64,000 bases of DNA, from positions 1 to 64,000 of the forward strand of contig JBMNOE010000012.1 in assembly GCA_050942895.1 (NCBI GenBank). The letters are read 5' to 3'. Positions 27,850 to 35,655 of the stretch are shown one piece after another (position 1 is the stretch's first letter; each line of letters opens with the position of its first letter). A program made the position numbers and the translations under genes. The stretch is from JBNRMR01 sp050942895. GTDB lineage: Bacteria; Bacillota; Clostridia; Christensenellales; UBA1750. The notes below the pieces were generated by a model. That model was not told the origin of the DNA and did no database searches. It worked only from the letters and a program-made list of their open reading frames with translations.

Positions 27850-28999
27850 TGCCTGCGCCTCCCTTTATTGAAGCTATCGAATGTCGATTGATTGACCGCA
27901 TATACAAAGCCGGTTTGTCTGCCAGATACGTTCACGAGCCCATCTAAAACCAACTTTTTCAATGCCTTGTTGACCGTATCGCGCCGGACGGTAAATTCGC
28001 TGAACTTAAAGTTATTGTCTCCATGCAGGCTTTCATCGGCAATTCCAAAATCCTTGCCATACGCGGTGATAAAATCCCTCATCGTCATCCACCCACTTTG
28101 TCCGTCGTCATTCACGAGAAAATGGCAGACACCCTTCTTTTCACTGTTGCCGATCCAGTCGGTTTTGCGCAGCGTACACTTGCTGATGGGTGTGATGGCA
28201 GCTTGCGTCATGACTGCTCCCAGCCTGTCAAATCCGTTTTCATATTTCTGTTCATGAACATCGACAATGCCATCGTATGTTTCGTTTTTCAGGGTTTCAA
28301 ACTGGTGGGTGCCGGCGTTGCCAAAGGCCTCGCGAGTGCCCCTTCTGACACTTTCAGCGGCGTAGTAATCTTTACGCTGTCGCTGGAAGTTCTTTTTATA
28401 TTTACGGTAACTGTCAAGTCCATCCTTGCTCAATTCCGAAAGACCTTCGGCATCGGCATATGCCTCCAATAGCGCCTCGACATACGGCATTTCATCCTCT
28501 GAAAGCTCATCGGGGGGAGAAAGGATGACCGGGCAAGGCAGCTTGGCAAGCAGGGTGCGGAGTTTGGATAAGTCGTGAGAAATTTCTTCGGCGAACTCTG
28601 TATCGGCTGCGGCTGCGTTTGCAATAGCTCTCATTATCCCAACAAACAATTCGGCGCATTTACTCACAATATCGGAAACGGAACCATTGTTGACTATTCC
28701 GCGTCTGGACAATTCATTTGCAATCCCTGCCCTGCTATAGCTTCAAGTGAAAACGCACTCATATATTCGGCAAACGCTTTTGTGTTCAAATGACCGAGAA
28801 AAGCGGTGGCGTTTTGCTGGCTTATTTTACGTTTTCCGTTATAAATTCGCTTGAGATAATCCGGTGCCATATCCAGCAGTGGGTTAGGGTCATCTGTATC
28901 TTCCATAAAGCTTCCAATCAAGGCGACGACAAAGTTGGACCCTGACTGGCTGTTACCGCAATACGGATAAAGCACTTTTGCATATTCACTGAATGTCAA
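27816..28999 (-). pseudogene. Partner of the zinc-hook ATPase with winged-helix C-terminus, one frameshift
   Basis: A TTG start at 28999 has GAGGAGG 7 nt upstream (LTFSEYAKVLYPYCGNSQSG). One missing base near 28705 separates GQGLQMNCPDAE from IVNNGSVSDIVSKCAELF. The middle is helical and charged; the end holds a winged helix (FTVRRDTVNKALKKLVLDG). Its stop region overlaps the start of the ATPase, so the two form a pair. The function is unknown; two-gene ATPase plus adaptor layouts are typical of defence modules, which is inference only. Confidence 0.6.
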
Positions 29000-29037
29000 T
29001 GGTGCGCCTCCTCGTCTTTTCACTTGTACGATTCTTT

Positions 29038-29051
29038 ACGGACTTGTCCGT
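29038..29051. promoter_or_regulatory. Operator-like palindrome upstream of the ATPase pair
   Basis: ACGGAC-TT-GTCCGT is a perfect 14-bp palindrome centred about 45 nt upstream of the TTG start at 28999. It may be an operator for the winged-helix protein or another regulator. Confidence 0.4.
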
Positions 29052-29216
29052 GTTTGTGCGGAGATTTAATAGCCCGTTTTTGTAAAGTAAATACGAGAGG
29101 ACAAGTTGTTGATAAATGCATTTACAAGCTCATTCGTGATTGTTGATATTGTAGCATATACCATCGCAAGAATCAACGAAATGTTCGCGAACGTAAAACG
29201 GAGAGGAGAATGATTT

Positions 29217-29369
29217 ATGCAAGAAGCGCGAAATAGCGATGGCCGCTTGGTTTGTCGCTTAAACGAGTCTACTAGCACGATAGAAATCAAATAGAAAAAT
29301 TGCATTACGCGCATTACAATCAACGCGGATGGCACAGTCAAGATTGTTAATATAAAATACGCCGCGTAA
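29217..29369 (+). pseudogene. Small conserved ICE protein with in-frame stop
   Basis: GAGAGGAG precedes ATG 29217. The frame reads MQEARNSDGRLVCRLNESTS, TIEIK, then TAG, then KNCITRITINADGTVKIVNI to KYAA. The pattern resembles the roughly 50-residue proteins found upstream of the sigma factor in Tn1549-type elements. It marks the return of plus-strand element genes after the cargo block. Confidence 0.55.
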
Positions 29370-29408
29370 GAACAGCAAATCAATTCAATCGAAATCCGCG
29401 AGACCGCT

Positions 29409-29461
29409 GAGACGCTGGTGCGGAACGCCTGTAAATGGTGTTCCACCTGCCGTCTCTTTTT
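29409..29461 (+). terminator. Terminator-like long hairpin
   Basis: GAGACG (29409-29414) pairs with CGTCTC (29451-29456), with the inner complement GGTGCGGAAC/GTTCCACC, and TTTTT follows at 29457-29461. It lies between the small ICE gene and the sigma factor gene. Confidence 0.65.
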
Positions 29462-29610
29462 GTTTCACGGATGATGGCTCCTGCGGATTTCACAGCCATG
29501 AAAAACGCGAAGGAGCCTTTACATGAGCATCAGCCAAAGCGCCCGCGCTCCTCCAGGTTTGAGTTTTTGCTTCCCCACGCCATCAAAAATTCAAATTTTC
29601 GAAGGTCACT

Positions 29611-30164
29611 ATGAAAACAACCTATTTGATATGGAAAGACCCTGCCTGCGGCGGCATCAGCCCCGAATTGCAGGAAATCACCGACAAGGAGTTTTACGCC
29701 CTTGTCAACACGGATGCGGGCAAGAATCGCCATTTTATTGCCTTCACAGCGCCGAGCCGGGTGGCTCCGAAGGCGAGATCATGATGGAATCCACAGTAGA
29801 AGCATACCGCGATTGGAAAAAGGACAAGCGCCATCGTGAGTATCTGCGCGACATCAATCCCGGCTACACGGAGATTTCCTACCACGCTTTAGAGGGCGAC
29901 GACGGCATTTTTGGCGAGGAGCTGCTGCGCGATGAGGACCGAGGCCCGGAAGCCGTCTTTTTTAGCTCCGCCCAGCAGGAACTGTTGCGAATGGCATTGG
30001 CGCAGTTAAACGACAACGAGCGGCAGCTGGTTAAGTATCTCTACCTCTCTGAAAAACCCGGAACAGACCGCGGCTTCGAAGAAAGAACAGGCATATCGAA
30101 GAGCGCCGCGAACCGCTGGCGGCAGTCGGTTTTGGCGAAGTTGAAAAAGTTTTTTGAGGACTGA
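29611..30164 (+). pseudogene. ICE-type sigma-70-like factor, one frameshift
   Basis: The expected start is ATG 29611 (MKTTYLIWKDPACGGISPEL, then FYALVNTDAGKNRHFIAFTA). Near 29755 the frame must shift to reach GGSEGEIMMESTVEAYRDWK, after which it is open: RHREYLRDINPGYTEISYHA, the sigma region-4-like HTH LVKYLYLSEKPGTDRGFEER, and the end RWRQSVLAKLKKFFED. In Tn1549-type elements this protein is thought to control transfer genes. The single indel could be real decay or an error. Confidence 0.75.
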
Positions 30165-30249
30165 GTGGGACAAGCCCTGTTTTGGGTGGGCAATGAAGTA
30201 GTGAGAGAGTTGGAAGCTTCTTGGGGACCCCCCTACAACCGAATAGGTC

Positions 30250-30412
30250 AATCGTCAAATGCAGTTAAAGAAACTCCCGCCCAGCCACAGTCCGAGCGTT
30301 GAAGCCAGTTTTTCCGCTGGTGAGCCGTCGCAGGCAATGGGGCGGCTCGGCATCAGAATGCGGAGGGGTGGAGCTCCCGTGGAGTGGCCTGGCAGGCCGC
30401 CGTTTGACGATT
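30250..30412 (+). ncRNA. Candidate structured RNA in the element
   Basis: AATCGTCAAA (30250-30259) and TTTGACGATT (30403-30412) are perfectly complementary 10-mers that would close a 163-nt domain. Inside are further helices: CCAG/CTGG (30305-30320), GAGCCG/CGGCTC (30322-30348) and GGCC/GGCC (30386-30398). The stretch has no plausible reading frame and is GC-rich. It may be a structured regulatory RNA or an origin-type structure. Confidence 0.45.
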
Positions 30413-30427
30413 TCAGATAAGGCCAAA

Positions 30428-30489
30428 GCGGTCGGGCAAAGAGAATTGAGGTTTCAAATGAGCCTCCCATCTTCCCAAAGCCCGACCGC
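30428..30489 (+). other. Long-loop hairpin before the MazF remnant
   Basis: GCGGTCGGGC (30428-30437) pairs perfectly with GCCCGACCGC (30480-30489) around a 42-nt loop that itself contains GAGG/CCTC. It ends 39 nt before the toxin start and could be an operator, leader structure or part of a transfer origin. Confidence 0.45.
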
Positions 30490-30527
30490 GAGGCTACATA
30501 TCCAACAAGAATCAGGAGGTTTATGAT

Positions 30528-30880
30528 ATGCCATTTGAAGTTTTACGCGGCGAAATGTATTTTGCCGATTTATCTCCGGCAATCGGCACCGAGCAGGCGG
30601 GGTGCAGACCGGTATTGGTGCTGCAAAACAATCGCGGCAACCGATACATCCCCACGGTGGTAGTCGCTGCGATTACCGAAAAGCCAAAAAGCGGCTCCCT
30701 ACACGCTATATGCTCCCGGCATTTTGCGGGCTGACCATCCCGCCCGTGGTGCTGCTTGAGCAGCTGCGCACCATTGACAAGAGCCGTCTACAAGCCTACA
30801 TCGGGACACTGGATGAGATTACGATGATGAGAATTAGCTGCGCTCTTGTGGCCGGTGTGGGGATTGTCCATGAAGAATAA
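30528..30880 (+). pseudogene. MazF/PemK-family endoribonuclease toxin, frameshifted
   Basis: CAGGAGGTTT precedes ATG 30528. The first frame gives VLRGEMYFADLSPAIGTEQA, GCRPVLVLQNNRGNRYIPTV and VVAAITEKPKSGSL; after a frameshift near 30700 it reads LPAFCGLTIPPVVLLEQLRT and IDKSRLQAYIGTL. These are the successive strands of MazF. No antitoxin gene is next to it, and the break should abolish activity. It overlaps the following zinc-finger gene. Confidence 0.75.
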
Positions 30881-31067
30881 CAACAAGAAAAAGAACAGCG
30901 ACATCATGCTGCTAACCCTTTGCGCCCGCTGTGCAACGCAGTTTTATAACTCCGGCGAACACATCATTCGCCGGGTGAGCCCGAATCAGAAGTACAAAAA
31001 AATTTGTTCTTACTGCGGTCAACGCCAAGGCCGGGATTACACGGTACAAAGGAGGGCAACAAAGTGA
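30870..31067 (+). CDS. Small ICE protein with zinc-finger-like CxxC pairs
   Basis: The start is ATG 30870 (MKNNNKKKNSDIMLLTLCAR), overlapping the MazF stop. It has 65 residues with CARC and CSYC pairs 36 residues apart, fit to bind one zinc. Such short proteins accompany PemK and the winged-helix gene in Tn1549-type elements. Its TGA overlaps the GTG start of the next gene, so the two are coupled. Function unknown. Confidence 0.65.
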   Translation: MKNNNKKKNSDIMLLTLCARCATQFYNSGEHIIRRVSPNQKYKKICSYCGQRQGRDYTVQRRATK

Positions 31068-31462
31068 GCATACCCAAAGAAACCCGATATGAGATTTACG
31101 AAAACATGAAGCCCTCGTTGCGGGAAAGGCAGAGAAGCGTGCTTGCCATTTTATGGCAGCGCGGCGATATGACCGAGCAGGAAGTCGCCGATACACTCTG
31201 CTTTCTGCGTGTTACGCCGACCAACGAGCGAAATTTTGCCACTCCGAGCCTGACCGAGCTTAGCGACAAGGGCTTGGTTATGGCTGTGGGCAAAAAGATC
31301 TGCAAAAATACCGGCAGAACCGTGACGGTCTGGTCGGCGGTGGATACGGGGAAGAAAAATGCTTCTAAACAAGAGCAAATCGACTTGTCTATGCGCACTT
31401 GGCTGGACAGCTTGGAGCGTGGCGGAAATGCAAGGCATACCGCCGCTTTTTATGAATTTTAA
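31064..31462 (+). CDS. Winged-helix protein of the element
   Basis: The GTG start at 31064 has AAAGGAGGG upstream and overlaps the preceding stop. The 132-residue protein reads SIPKETRYEIYENMKPSLRE, then LWQRGDMTEQEVADTLCFLR and SLTELSDKGLVMAVGKKICK, the pattern of a winged-helix domain. It is probably a DNA-binding accessory factor for the element; the target is unknown. Confidence 0.7.
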   Translation: MSIPKETRYEIYENMKPSLRERQRSVLAILWQRGDMTEQEVADTLCFLRVTPTNERNFATPSLTELSDKGLVMAVGKKICKNTGRTVTVWSAVDTGKKNASKQEQIDLSMRTWLDSLERGGNARHTAAFYEF

Positions 31463-31481
31463 AATGAGGGAGGATGAGCGT

Positions 31482-31664
31482 ATGGAGCAAAAATTGGCTG
31501 TAAAAATTTGTCCGACGGCGTATCGCGAGGTCAAGGTCGGCAAAACCACCTACCGCGTCACCAGCGTGTTCAAGGGCGAAAAGGACTTGGCGAAATCCCT
31601 TGAACAACTTGCCATCCGCAAAGCGATGACCGACATCAAGGCGGGAACTGTCGCGACGGCGTAA
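31482..31664 (+). CDS. tnpW: TnpW-like element protein
   Basis: GGGAGG lies 8 nt before ATG 31482, which fixes the start. The 60-residue protein reads KICPTAYREVKVGKTTYRVT followed by SVFKGEKDLAKSLEQLAIRK, the full length of the transposon-encoded TnpW family that sits just before the serine recombinase in clostridial elements. No catalytic residues are known. It appears intact. Confidence 0.75.
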   Translation: MEQKLAVKICPTAYREVKVGKTTYRVTSVFKGEKDLAKSLEQLAIRKAMTDIKAGTVATA

Positions 31665-31779
31665 GCGCTGTGCGAACCTGAAATTCGCACCTTTGCGGTA
31701 GTGAGATGGAATCAATACACTTTTATAAACCGGCCGTTTTGGTCAGTTACATATATAAGCTTGAAACGGAGGATGAAAA

Positions 31780-33128
31780 ATGGGACTGGAGAAAAACCGG
31801 GATGCCGGGATTTATTGTCAGCTCTCCAATGATGACGAACGGATGGGCGAATCCGTCAGCATCGAAAACCAAAAGCTGTTCGTGCAGAAATATCTGAAGG
31901 AGCAGGGCTGGAACGAGGTCGAGATGTATTGTGACGACGGCTACTACGGCGTGAATTTTGAGCGCCCCGCCGTCAAGCGCATGATTGAGGACGCCAAAGC
32001 GGGGTGCATCAACATCATTGTTGTCAAAGACCTCAGCCGTTTCGGGCGCAATTGCATCGAAATCGGTAGTACACCGATTATTTGTTTCCCACCATTGGGT
32101 GCCGTTTTATCGCCATCAACAACAGCGTGGACACCAGCGTGCAGATCGCCAACAACGATATGATGGGGTTTTGAACTTGTTTAACGAATTTCATAGCCGC
32201 GATACCAGCAAAAAGGTTCGCACAGTAAAAAAGGCGTATGCTGAACAGGGCAAATTTCTGGCTTGCATCCCGCCGCTTGGCTATATGCGCAGCAAGGACG
32301 ACCACAATGCCCTTGAAATTGACGAGAGCACCGCCCCGGTTGCCCGGCGGATATTTGAAATGCGGGCAAACGGCATGGGGTTCCGCACCATTGCCATTGC
32401 CCTGAATGAAGATAAGATACCGCCGCCCAGGGATATCCATTACGCCAAGCTGGGAAAGCCGAATCCCAACCGCTGCACACATTTTGGAGCGACAACACCG
32501 TCAAGCAGATTATCCGCAATGAAGTCTATATCGGCAATATGATCGGCGGAAAATCCGGCACCATTTCCTAGAAAAACAAGAAGCTGCGTCAAAAGCCCAA
32601 GGAGGAATGGCTGCGGGTTGAGGGAATCATACGATTGGGGAGCGGCCACTGAAAAAGGTTGTGCTTAGCGAGTTACAAGCCTATGCGCAGTCCATCGCGC
32701 TTGATGAAACGGTGCTGTTTGAAAAGCTGAAAAAGCAAATGGCGGTCGATAACACCGACGACCAACTCTTCTTGCAAAAGGAAGTGCGGCGGCTTCGGGC
32801 GCTGCTGGACGAATCCGATCGGTTGACGGCTATTTTATATGAAGATAAGGTCAGCGGAAAAATATCACCGGGGTCATTCACGAAGCTGATTGGAAAAAAT
32901 GAGCGGGAGCGACAAAAACGCCAGTCGCAGTTCGATGATTCGAATCAGCGGCTGACGGCTATTCAGGACAAAATCCTGCATATATCCCAGTGGGTGGAGG
33001 TCATCAAGAAGCATACGGCGCTTACGGACATTGCCCGCCTCGATGTGAAGGAGCTGATTGACCGCATTGAGGTCGGCAAAAGCGATTATTTCAGCGGGAA
33101 GCGCGTTCAGGAAATCCGCATATTTTAG
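31780..33128 (+). pseudogene. Large serine recombinase of the element, broken with internal deletion
   Basis: The N-terminal resolvase domain is clear: DAGIYCQLSNDDERMGESVS with the catalytic Ser, VVKDLSRFGRNCIEIG. A frameshift near 32080 leads to VDTSVQIANNDMMGF and the recombinase domain (AEQGKFLACIPPLGYM, ARRIFEMRANGMGFRTIAIA). A TAG follows SGTIS near 32570. The zinc ribbon is missing: the sequence jumps from PKEEWLRVEG to KKVVLSELQAYAQSIALDE, the C-terminal coil, which ends KRVQEIRIF. It would have excised and inserted the element and is now dead. Confidence 0.85.
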
Positions 33129-33196
33129 CGCTTTGTGGGGCAAATAGCCAATTAAGCGGAGACAGCAGTAAATGTACGCAAAAAGATATTCGCCTC

Positions 33197-33404
33197 CGCA
33201 TAAATCCCCGCCAGCACCCAGTCCGGGTGACCGTTTATGTAGGCGGTGTAATGCTAAATCTGCGTGTCATAACTGCAGCCTGCTCCTCGCTGTCCATGGA
33301 AATTCGGCAATATACGGCAACACTGAGTTTTGGTTTTTCTTTATTCTCACTCTTTCGGTTATACTTCTTGCCGGAATCACGGTTACATTATTACTGATTG
33401 CCAT
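33197..33404 (-). pseudogene. Serine recombinase N-terminal fragment cut off at the element border
   Basis: GGAGGTG precedes ATG 33404 on the minus strand: MAISNNVTVIPARS, then in another frame KPKLSVAVYCRISMDSEEQ with the catalytic Ser, then in a third frame CSYDTQI, stop, HYTAYINGHPDWVLAGIYA. Homology stops at 33197, where GIYADEG would be expected. The next bases belong to the element. The C-terminal part of a similar gene lies at 425-880 on the same strand. Confidence 0.75.
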
Positions 33405-33445
33405 TCTCATTCACCTCCGATTCTATTAGCGATTACATTGAAAAG

Positions 33446-33867
33446 CTATGCATCGGAATATGCAATTACGCAATTAATTAGTACAAAAATATGTAATTTG
33501 AAAAGGAGTGAAAAATTGGGAATAAGCGAAAGCTTCGAGCTGTCCAACATGCCGGTCTCGAAGCGCCGCTGAATGGTAAGCAAAAGCTTGCTGCCCATCA
33601 GTTTATAGACAATCTTGCCATCATCATTCGTCCAATAATGACCCTTGATCAGGCCAACTAAATCCCGGGCCGCTTATCCCGCCGATTGGCGCGGCTAAAA
33701 GAAAGATCGGGAAGTATCTTCATCGGGTACTGTTTCTGCTTGCCCGGCAACAGCGACTCGGACGGCACATGGCCATAGACATTGCCGTAGGCGCCATAAA
33801 CATAACCAATGCCCAGGCGAGTGAGGTCATGACCGATGAGTAATAAATTTGTTTTTCTTTTTGGCAC
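33446..33867 (-). pseudogene. Unidentified gene with one frameshift
   Basis: GGAGGAAAG precedes a GTG start at 33867 (MPKRKTNLLLIGHDLTRLGI, GYVYGAYGNVYGHVPSES). The frame closes at PGI, but in another frame the same strand continues DLVGLIKGHYWTNDDGKIVY and KLMGSKLLLTIQRRFETG to a stop at 33446-33448. The two parts read as one protein of about 135 residues. No family was recognised. Confidence 0.45.
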
Positions 33868-33897
33868 GGTGCTTTCCTCCGGTAATTTAAGTTTTGT

Positions 33898-33926
33898 TTG
33901 ATTATTACTGTATAGAGTTGTATAAT
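33898..33926 (+). promoter_or_regulatory. Sigma-A-type promoter of the DUF1508 pseudogene
   Basis: TTGATT (33898-33903), a 17-nt spacer and TATAAT (33921-33926) lie 35 nt upstream of the dead start codon. It may now drive the small gene at 34343. Confidence 0.7.
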
Positions 33927-33961
33927 TAATTTATGTAATAAAAACGGAAAGGAAAGATAAT

Positions 33962-34331
33962 ATAGGTAAATTTATAGTTAAAAAGACAAATACGGGGTTA
34001 AGTTTGATCTGTATGCAGGTAACGGCGAAGTCATTGCTTCATCAGAAGTTTATTCCACAGAAGGTTCTTGTCTGAATGGTGCTGAAAGTGTTTACAAAAA
34101 CGCATCCATTGCTAACTTCGAGGATCAAACTGCTGACCCTATTGAAACAGTTGTCAACCCAAAATTCGAAATATGCACTGATAAGGCGGGGGAATTTCGT
34201 TTTAGGCTAAAAGCTGTAAACGGTGAGATAATCGCTGTAGCTGAAGAGTATAAAGCCAAGCCGGCTGCCTAAAGGATATTGAGAGCGTCAAGGAAAATGC
34301 TGTAGATGCAAAGGTTGAAAAGATCTATTAA
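33962..34331 (+). pseudogene. DUF1508 (YegP-like) tandem-domain protein, dead
   Basis: AAAGGAAAG precedes ATA where ATG is expected (ATA-GGT-AAA: GKFIVKKTNTG). A missing G near 33999 breaks GVKFDLYAGNGEVIASSEVY, and another missing G near 34263 breaks AKAGCLKDIESVKENAVDAK. Two copies of the DUF1508 repeat are readable (second: KFEICTDKAGEFRFRLKAVN). Start loss plus two indels make this a pseudogene rather than a single sequencing error. Confidence 0.8.
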
Positions 34332-34342
34332 GGGGGAGAAAA

Positions 34343-34561
34343 ATGAACATTAAAGGAAAAATTGAAGAGATTATCGAAAAGGTAAAAAACGACCGGGGAT
34401 TTGCCGCGAAGTTCGCAAGCAATCCTGTTCAGGCAGTAGAATCAATTATCGGCGTTGATCTGCCTGATGATCAAATCAATGCTGTTGTCGACAGTGTCAA
34501 GGCAAAGATATCTCTGGATAAAGCCGGCGATGCGCTGGGGGCATTCAAGAAACTTTTCTAA
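34343..34561 (+). CDS. Small helical protein of 72 residues, leader-peptide-like
   Basis: AAGGGGGAG precedes ATG 34343. The protein reads MNIKGKIEEIIEKVKNDRG, FAAKFASNPVQAVESIIGVD, LPDDQINAVVDSVKAKI and ends GDALGAFKKLF. The F..DP..A...L.GVDLPDDQI pattern resembles the leader regions of Nif11/NHLP-type peptides and occurs as short stand-alone proteins in Bacillota. No modifying enzyme is nearby. It is intact, transcribed from the promoter at 33898 or its own, and closed by a terminator. Confidence 0.7.
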   Translation: MNIKGKIEEIIEKVKNDRGFAAKFASNPVQAVESIIGVDLPDDQINAVVDSVKAKISLDKAGDALGAFKKLF

Positions 34562-34580
34562 TGATCGGTTGTCATTGATT

Positions 34581-34727
34581 TCATTCAGGTGGCTGGGGAG
34601 ATGGCTCTCCAGCCACTTTTATGTCCTGCCGGTCATTAGCGATCATCCGCGCAACTTCACCATTGGACTTACTTATCAGATGATTTAGCATTTGCTCCAG
34701 AATGTTTTTGCCGGTTGTAAAGCGCAT
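34581..34727 (-). CDS. Possible 48-residue protein
   Basis: AAGGAGGGACT precedes ATG 34727 on the minus strand, an almost ideal ribosome binding site. The peptide reads MRFTTGKNILEQMLNHLISK, SNGEVARMIANDRQDIK and ends through the terminator stem of the opposite gene (AGEPSPQPPE). No family was recognised. Confidence 0.4.
   Translation of the reverse strand: MRFTTGKNILEQMLNHLISKSNGEVARMIANDRQDIKVAGEPSPQPPE
34589..34620 (+). terminator. Rho-independent terminator after the 72-residue gene
   Basis: GTGGCTGGGGAG pairs with CTCTCCAGCCAC (34589-34616, one wobble) around a short loop, followed by TTTT. Confidence 0.8.
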
Positions 34728-34952
34728 AGTCCCTCCTTAGATTTCTTTGGGCCCGGCAAAACCCGGTATGTCTGCCGCTATCCCTTTATAAATGTCTGCT
34801 CTTGCGTATACCTGCCCATCTCTTGCCGAGAGATAAACCCCCTTAAAACGATGCGTGGAAATGGTTATTTGCGATTGGTTTGAGATGTTTAAATGATTAT
34901 AGCTTTATACGCCGCGCACTATTTTATATATAAAAACAAGTCACCATACGTT

Positions 34953-35177
34953 TTAATTTTGCAGAGTGCCTTGCTCGTTATCAGCCGTGCGCTTTTTGAG
35001 TTCATCACAATCCAAGTCTTCAAAATGGAGATTTCCCTTGAATTTGCGAACCGCAACCGGACATCTGGGATTACTGCAAAACAGAAAATTTGTCTTGCGA
35101 CGCGCCGTCTTGCATTATGCTGCGCCGACAAGGCAGTTGTCCAGAAAAAGCTCTTGAATTTGCAGCTTTGGCGTCAC
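34953..35177 (-). pseudogene. Remnant of a small Cys-containing protein
   Basis: From a GTG at 35177 the minus strand reads TPKLQIQELFLDNCLVGAA, an in-frame TAA, then CKTARRKTNFLFCSNPRCPV, AVRKFKGNLHFEDLDCDELK to GTLQN and stop. The CSNPRCP element looks like a zinc knuckle. The residue mix is protein-like across the stop. The family is unknown and the call is tentative; the rest of 34728-35247 shows nothing else. Confidence 0.35.
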
Positions 35178-35247
35178 TTGCTTGCGCAGCTATGAAAAAC
35201 AAACGAAGCATAGGGGTAAGCCGCGAACTTTAACTGTTAGATAAGCA

Positions 35248-35276
35248 TTGTATTCGGCGGGCGCTTATGCTACACT
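35248..35276 (+). promoter_or_regulatory. Promoter of the mutarotase-fucosidase operon
   Basis: TTGTAT (35248-35253), a 17-nt spacer and TACACT (35271-35276) lie about 30 nt before the AAGGGGAG ribosome binding site of the mutarotase gene. Confidence 0.6.
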
Positions 35277-35315
35277 ACCATTAAGCAATACAATCTATTA
35301 AGGGGAGCATCACCT

Positions 35316-35639
35316 ATGCAGCGATATGGATCTGTCATTGGGGTTCGTCCGGAAATGCTCGAGCAATACAAACAGCTGCATGCGCGCGCTTGGCCGGCTG
35401 TGCTTGCCATGATCAAACAATGCAATATACAAAACTACTCGATCTACTATCGGGATGGGCTTTTGTTTAGCTATTATGAGTATACCGGCATCGACTATGA
35501 TGCGGATATGGCAAATATGGCCGCCGATCCGGTCACGCAAAGCTGGTGGGCGCTGTGCAATCCCTGCCAAAAACCGGTAGATTCCGCCCTGCCCGGCCAA
35601 TGGTGGGCGCCGCTGGAAGAAGTCTTTCACCTGGATTAA
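35316..35639 (+). CDS. rhaM: L-rhamnose mutarotase-like protein (RhaM/YiiL family)
   Basis: The 107 residues match the usual length of this family (about 104), which interconverts alpha and beta anomers of 6-deoxyhexoses. Seen here: RYGSVIGVRPEMLEQYKQLH, ARAWPAVLAMIKQCNIQNYS with the active-site His-Ala-x-x-Trp-Pro element, the paired Tyr in YYEYTGIDYDADM, and WWALCNPCQKP. AAGGGGAG fixes the start. It is first in an operon with a UroD-family protein and a GH29 fucosidase, so the physiological sugar may be fucose rather than rhamnose. Confidence 0.85.
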   Translation: MQRYGSVIGVRPEMLEQYKQLHARAWPAVLAMIKQCNIQNYSIYYRDGLLFSYYEYTGIDYDADMANMAADPVTQSWWALCNPCQKPVDSALPGQWWAPLEEVFHLD

Positions 35640-35655
35640 GAAGGAAGGTCACGCC

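Larger units (their letters stand above)
881..33196. mobile_element. Degenerate Tn1549/CTn-like integrative conjugative element with cargo
   Basis: Broken plus-strand conjugation genes (VirD4, Maff2, VirB6, VirB4, sortase, CD1108-like) keep the order seen in Tn1549-family elements, and the right end carries the usual sigma factor, TnpW and serine recombinase. Minus-strand cargo genes sit between them. Relaxase, primase, topoisomerase and replication genes are missing; the interval where they are expected (11.6-29.2 kb) is filled with cargo. The limits are inferred from where flanking recombinase homology stops (about 870-880 and 33195); no clear terminal repeat was seen. With so many broken parts it is almost certainly not self-transmissible. 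Confidence 0.7.

Noticed and set aside
30165..30249. A defined transfer origin next to GGGGACCCCCC
   Set aside because: No relaxase is present to match and no nick-site pattern can be recognised by eye.
33197..33429. Plus-strand 85-codon membrane-like frame
   Set aside because: It is the antisense of the serine recombinase N-terminal fragment, whose conserved motifs are clear on the minus strand.
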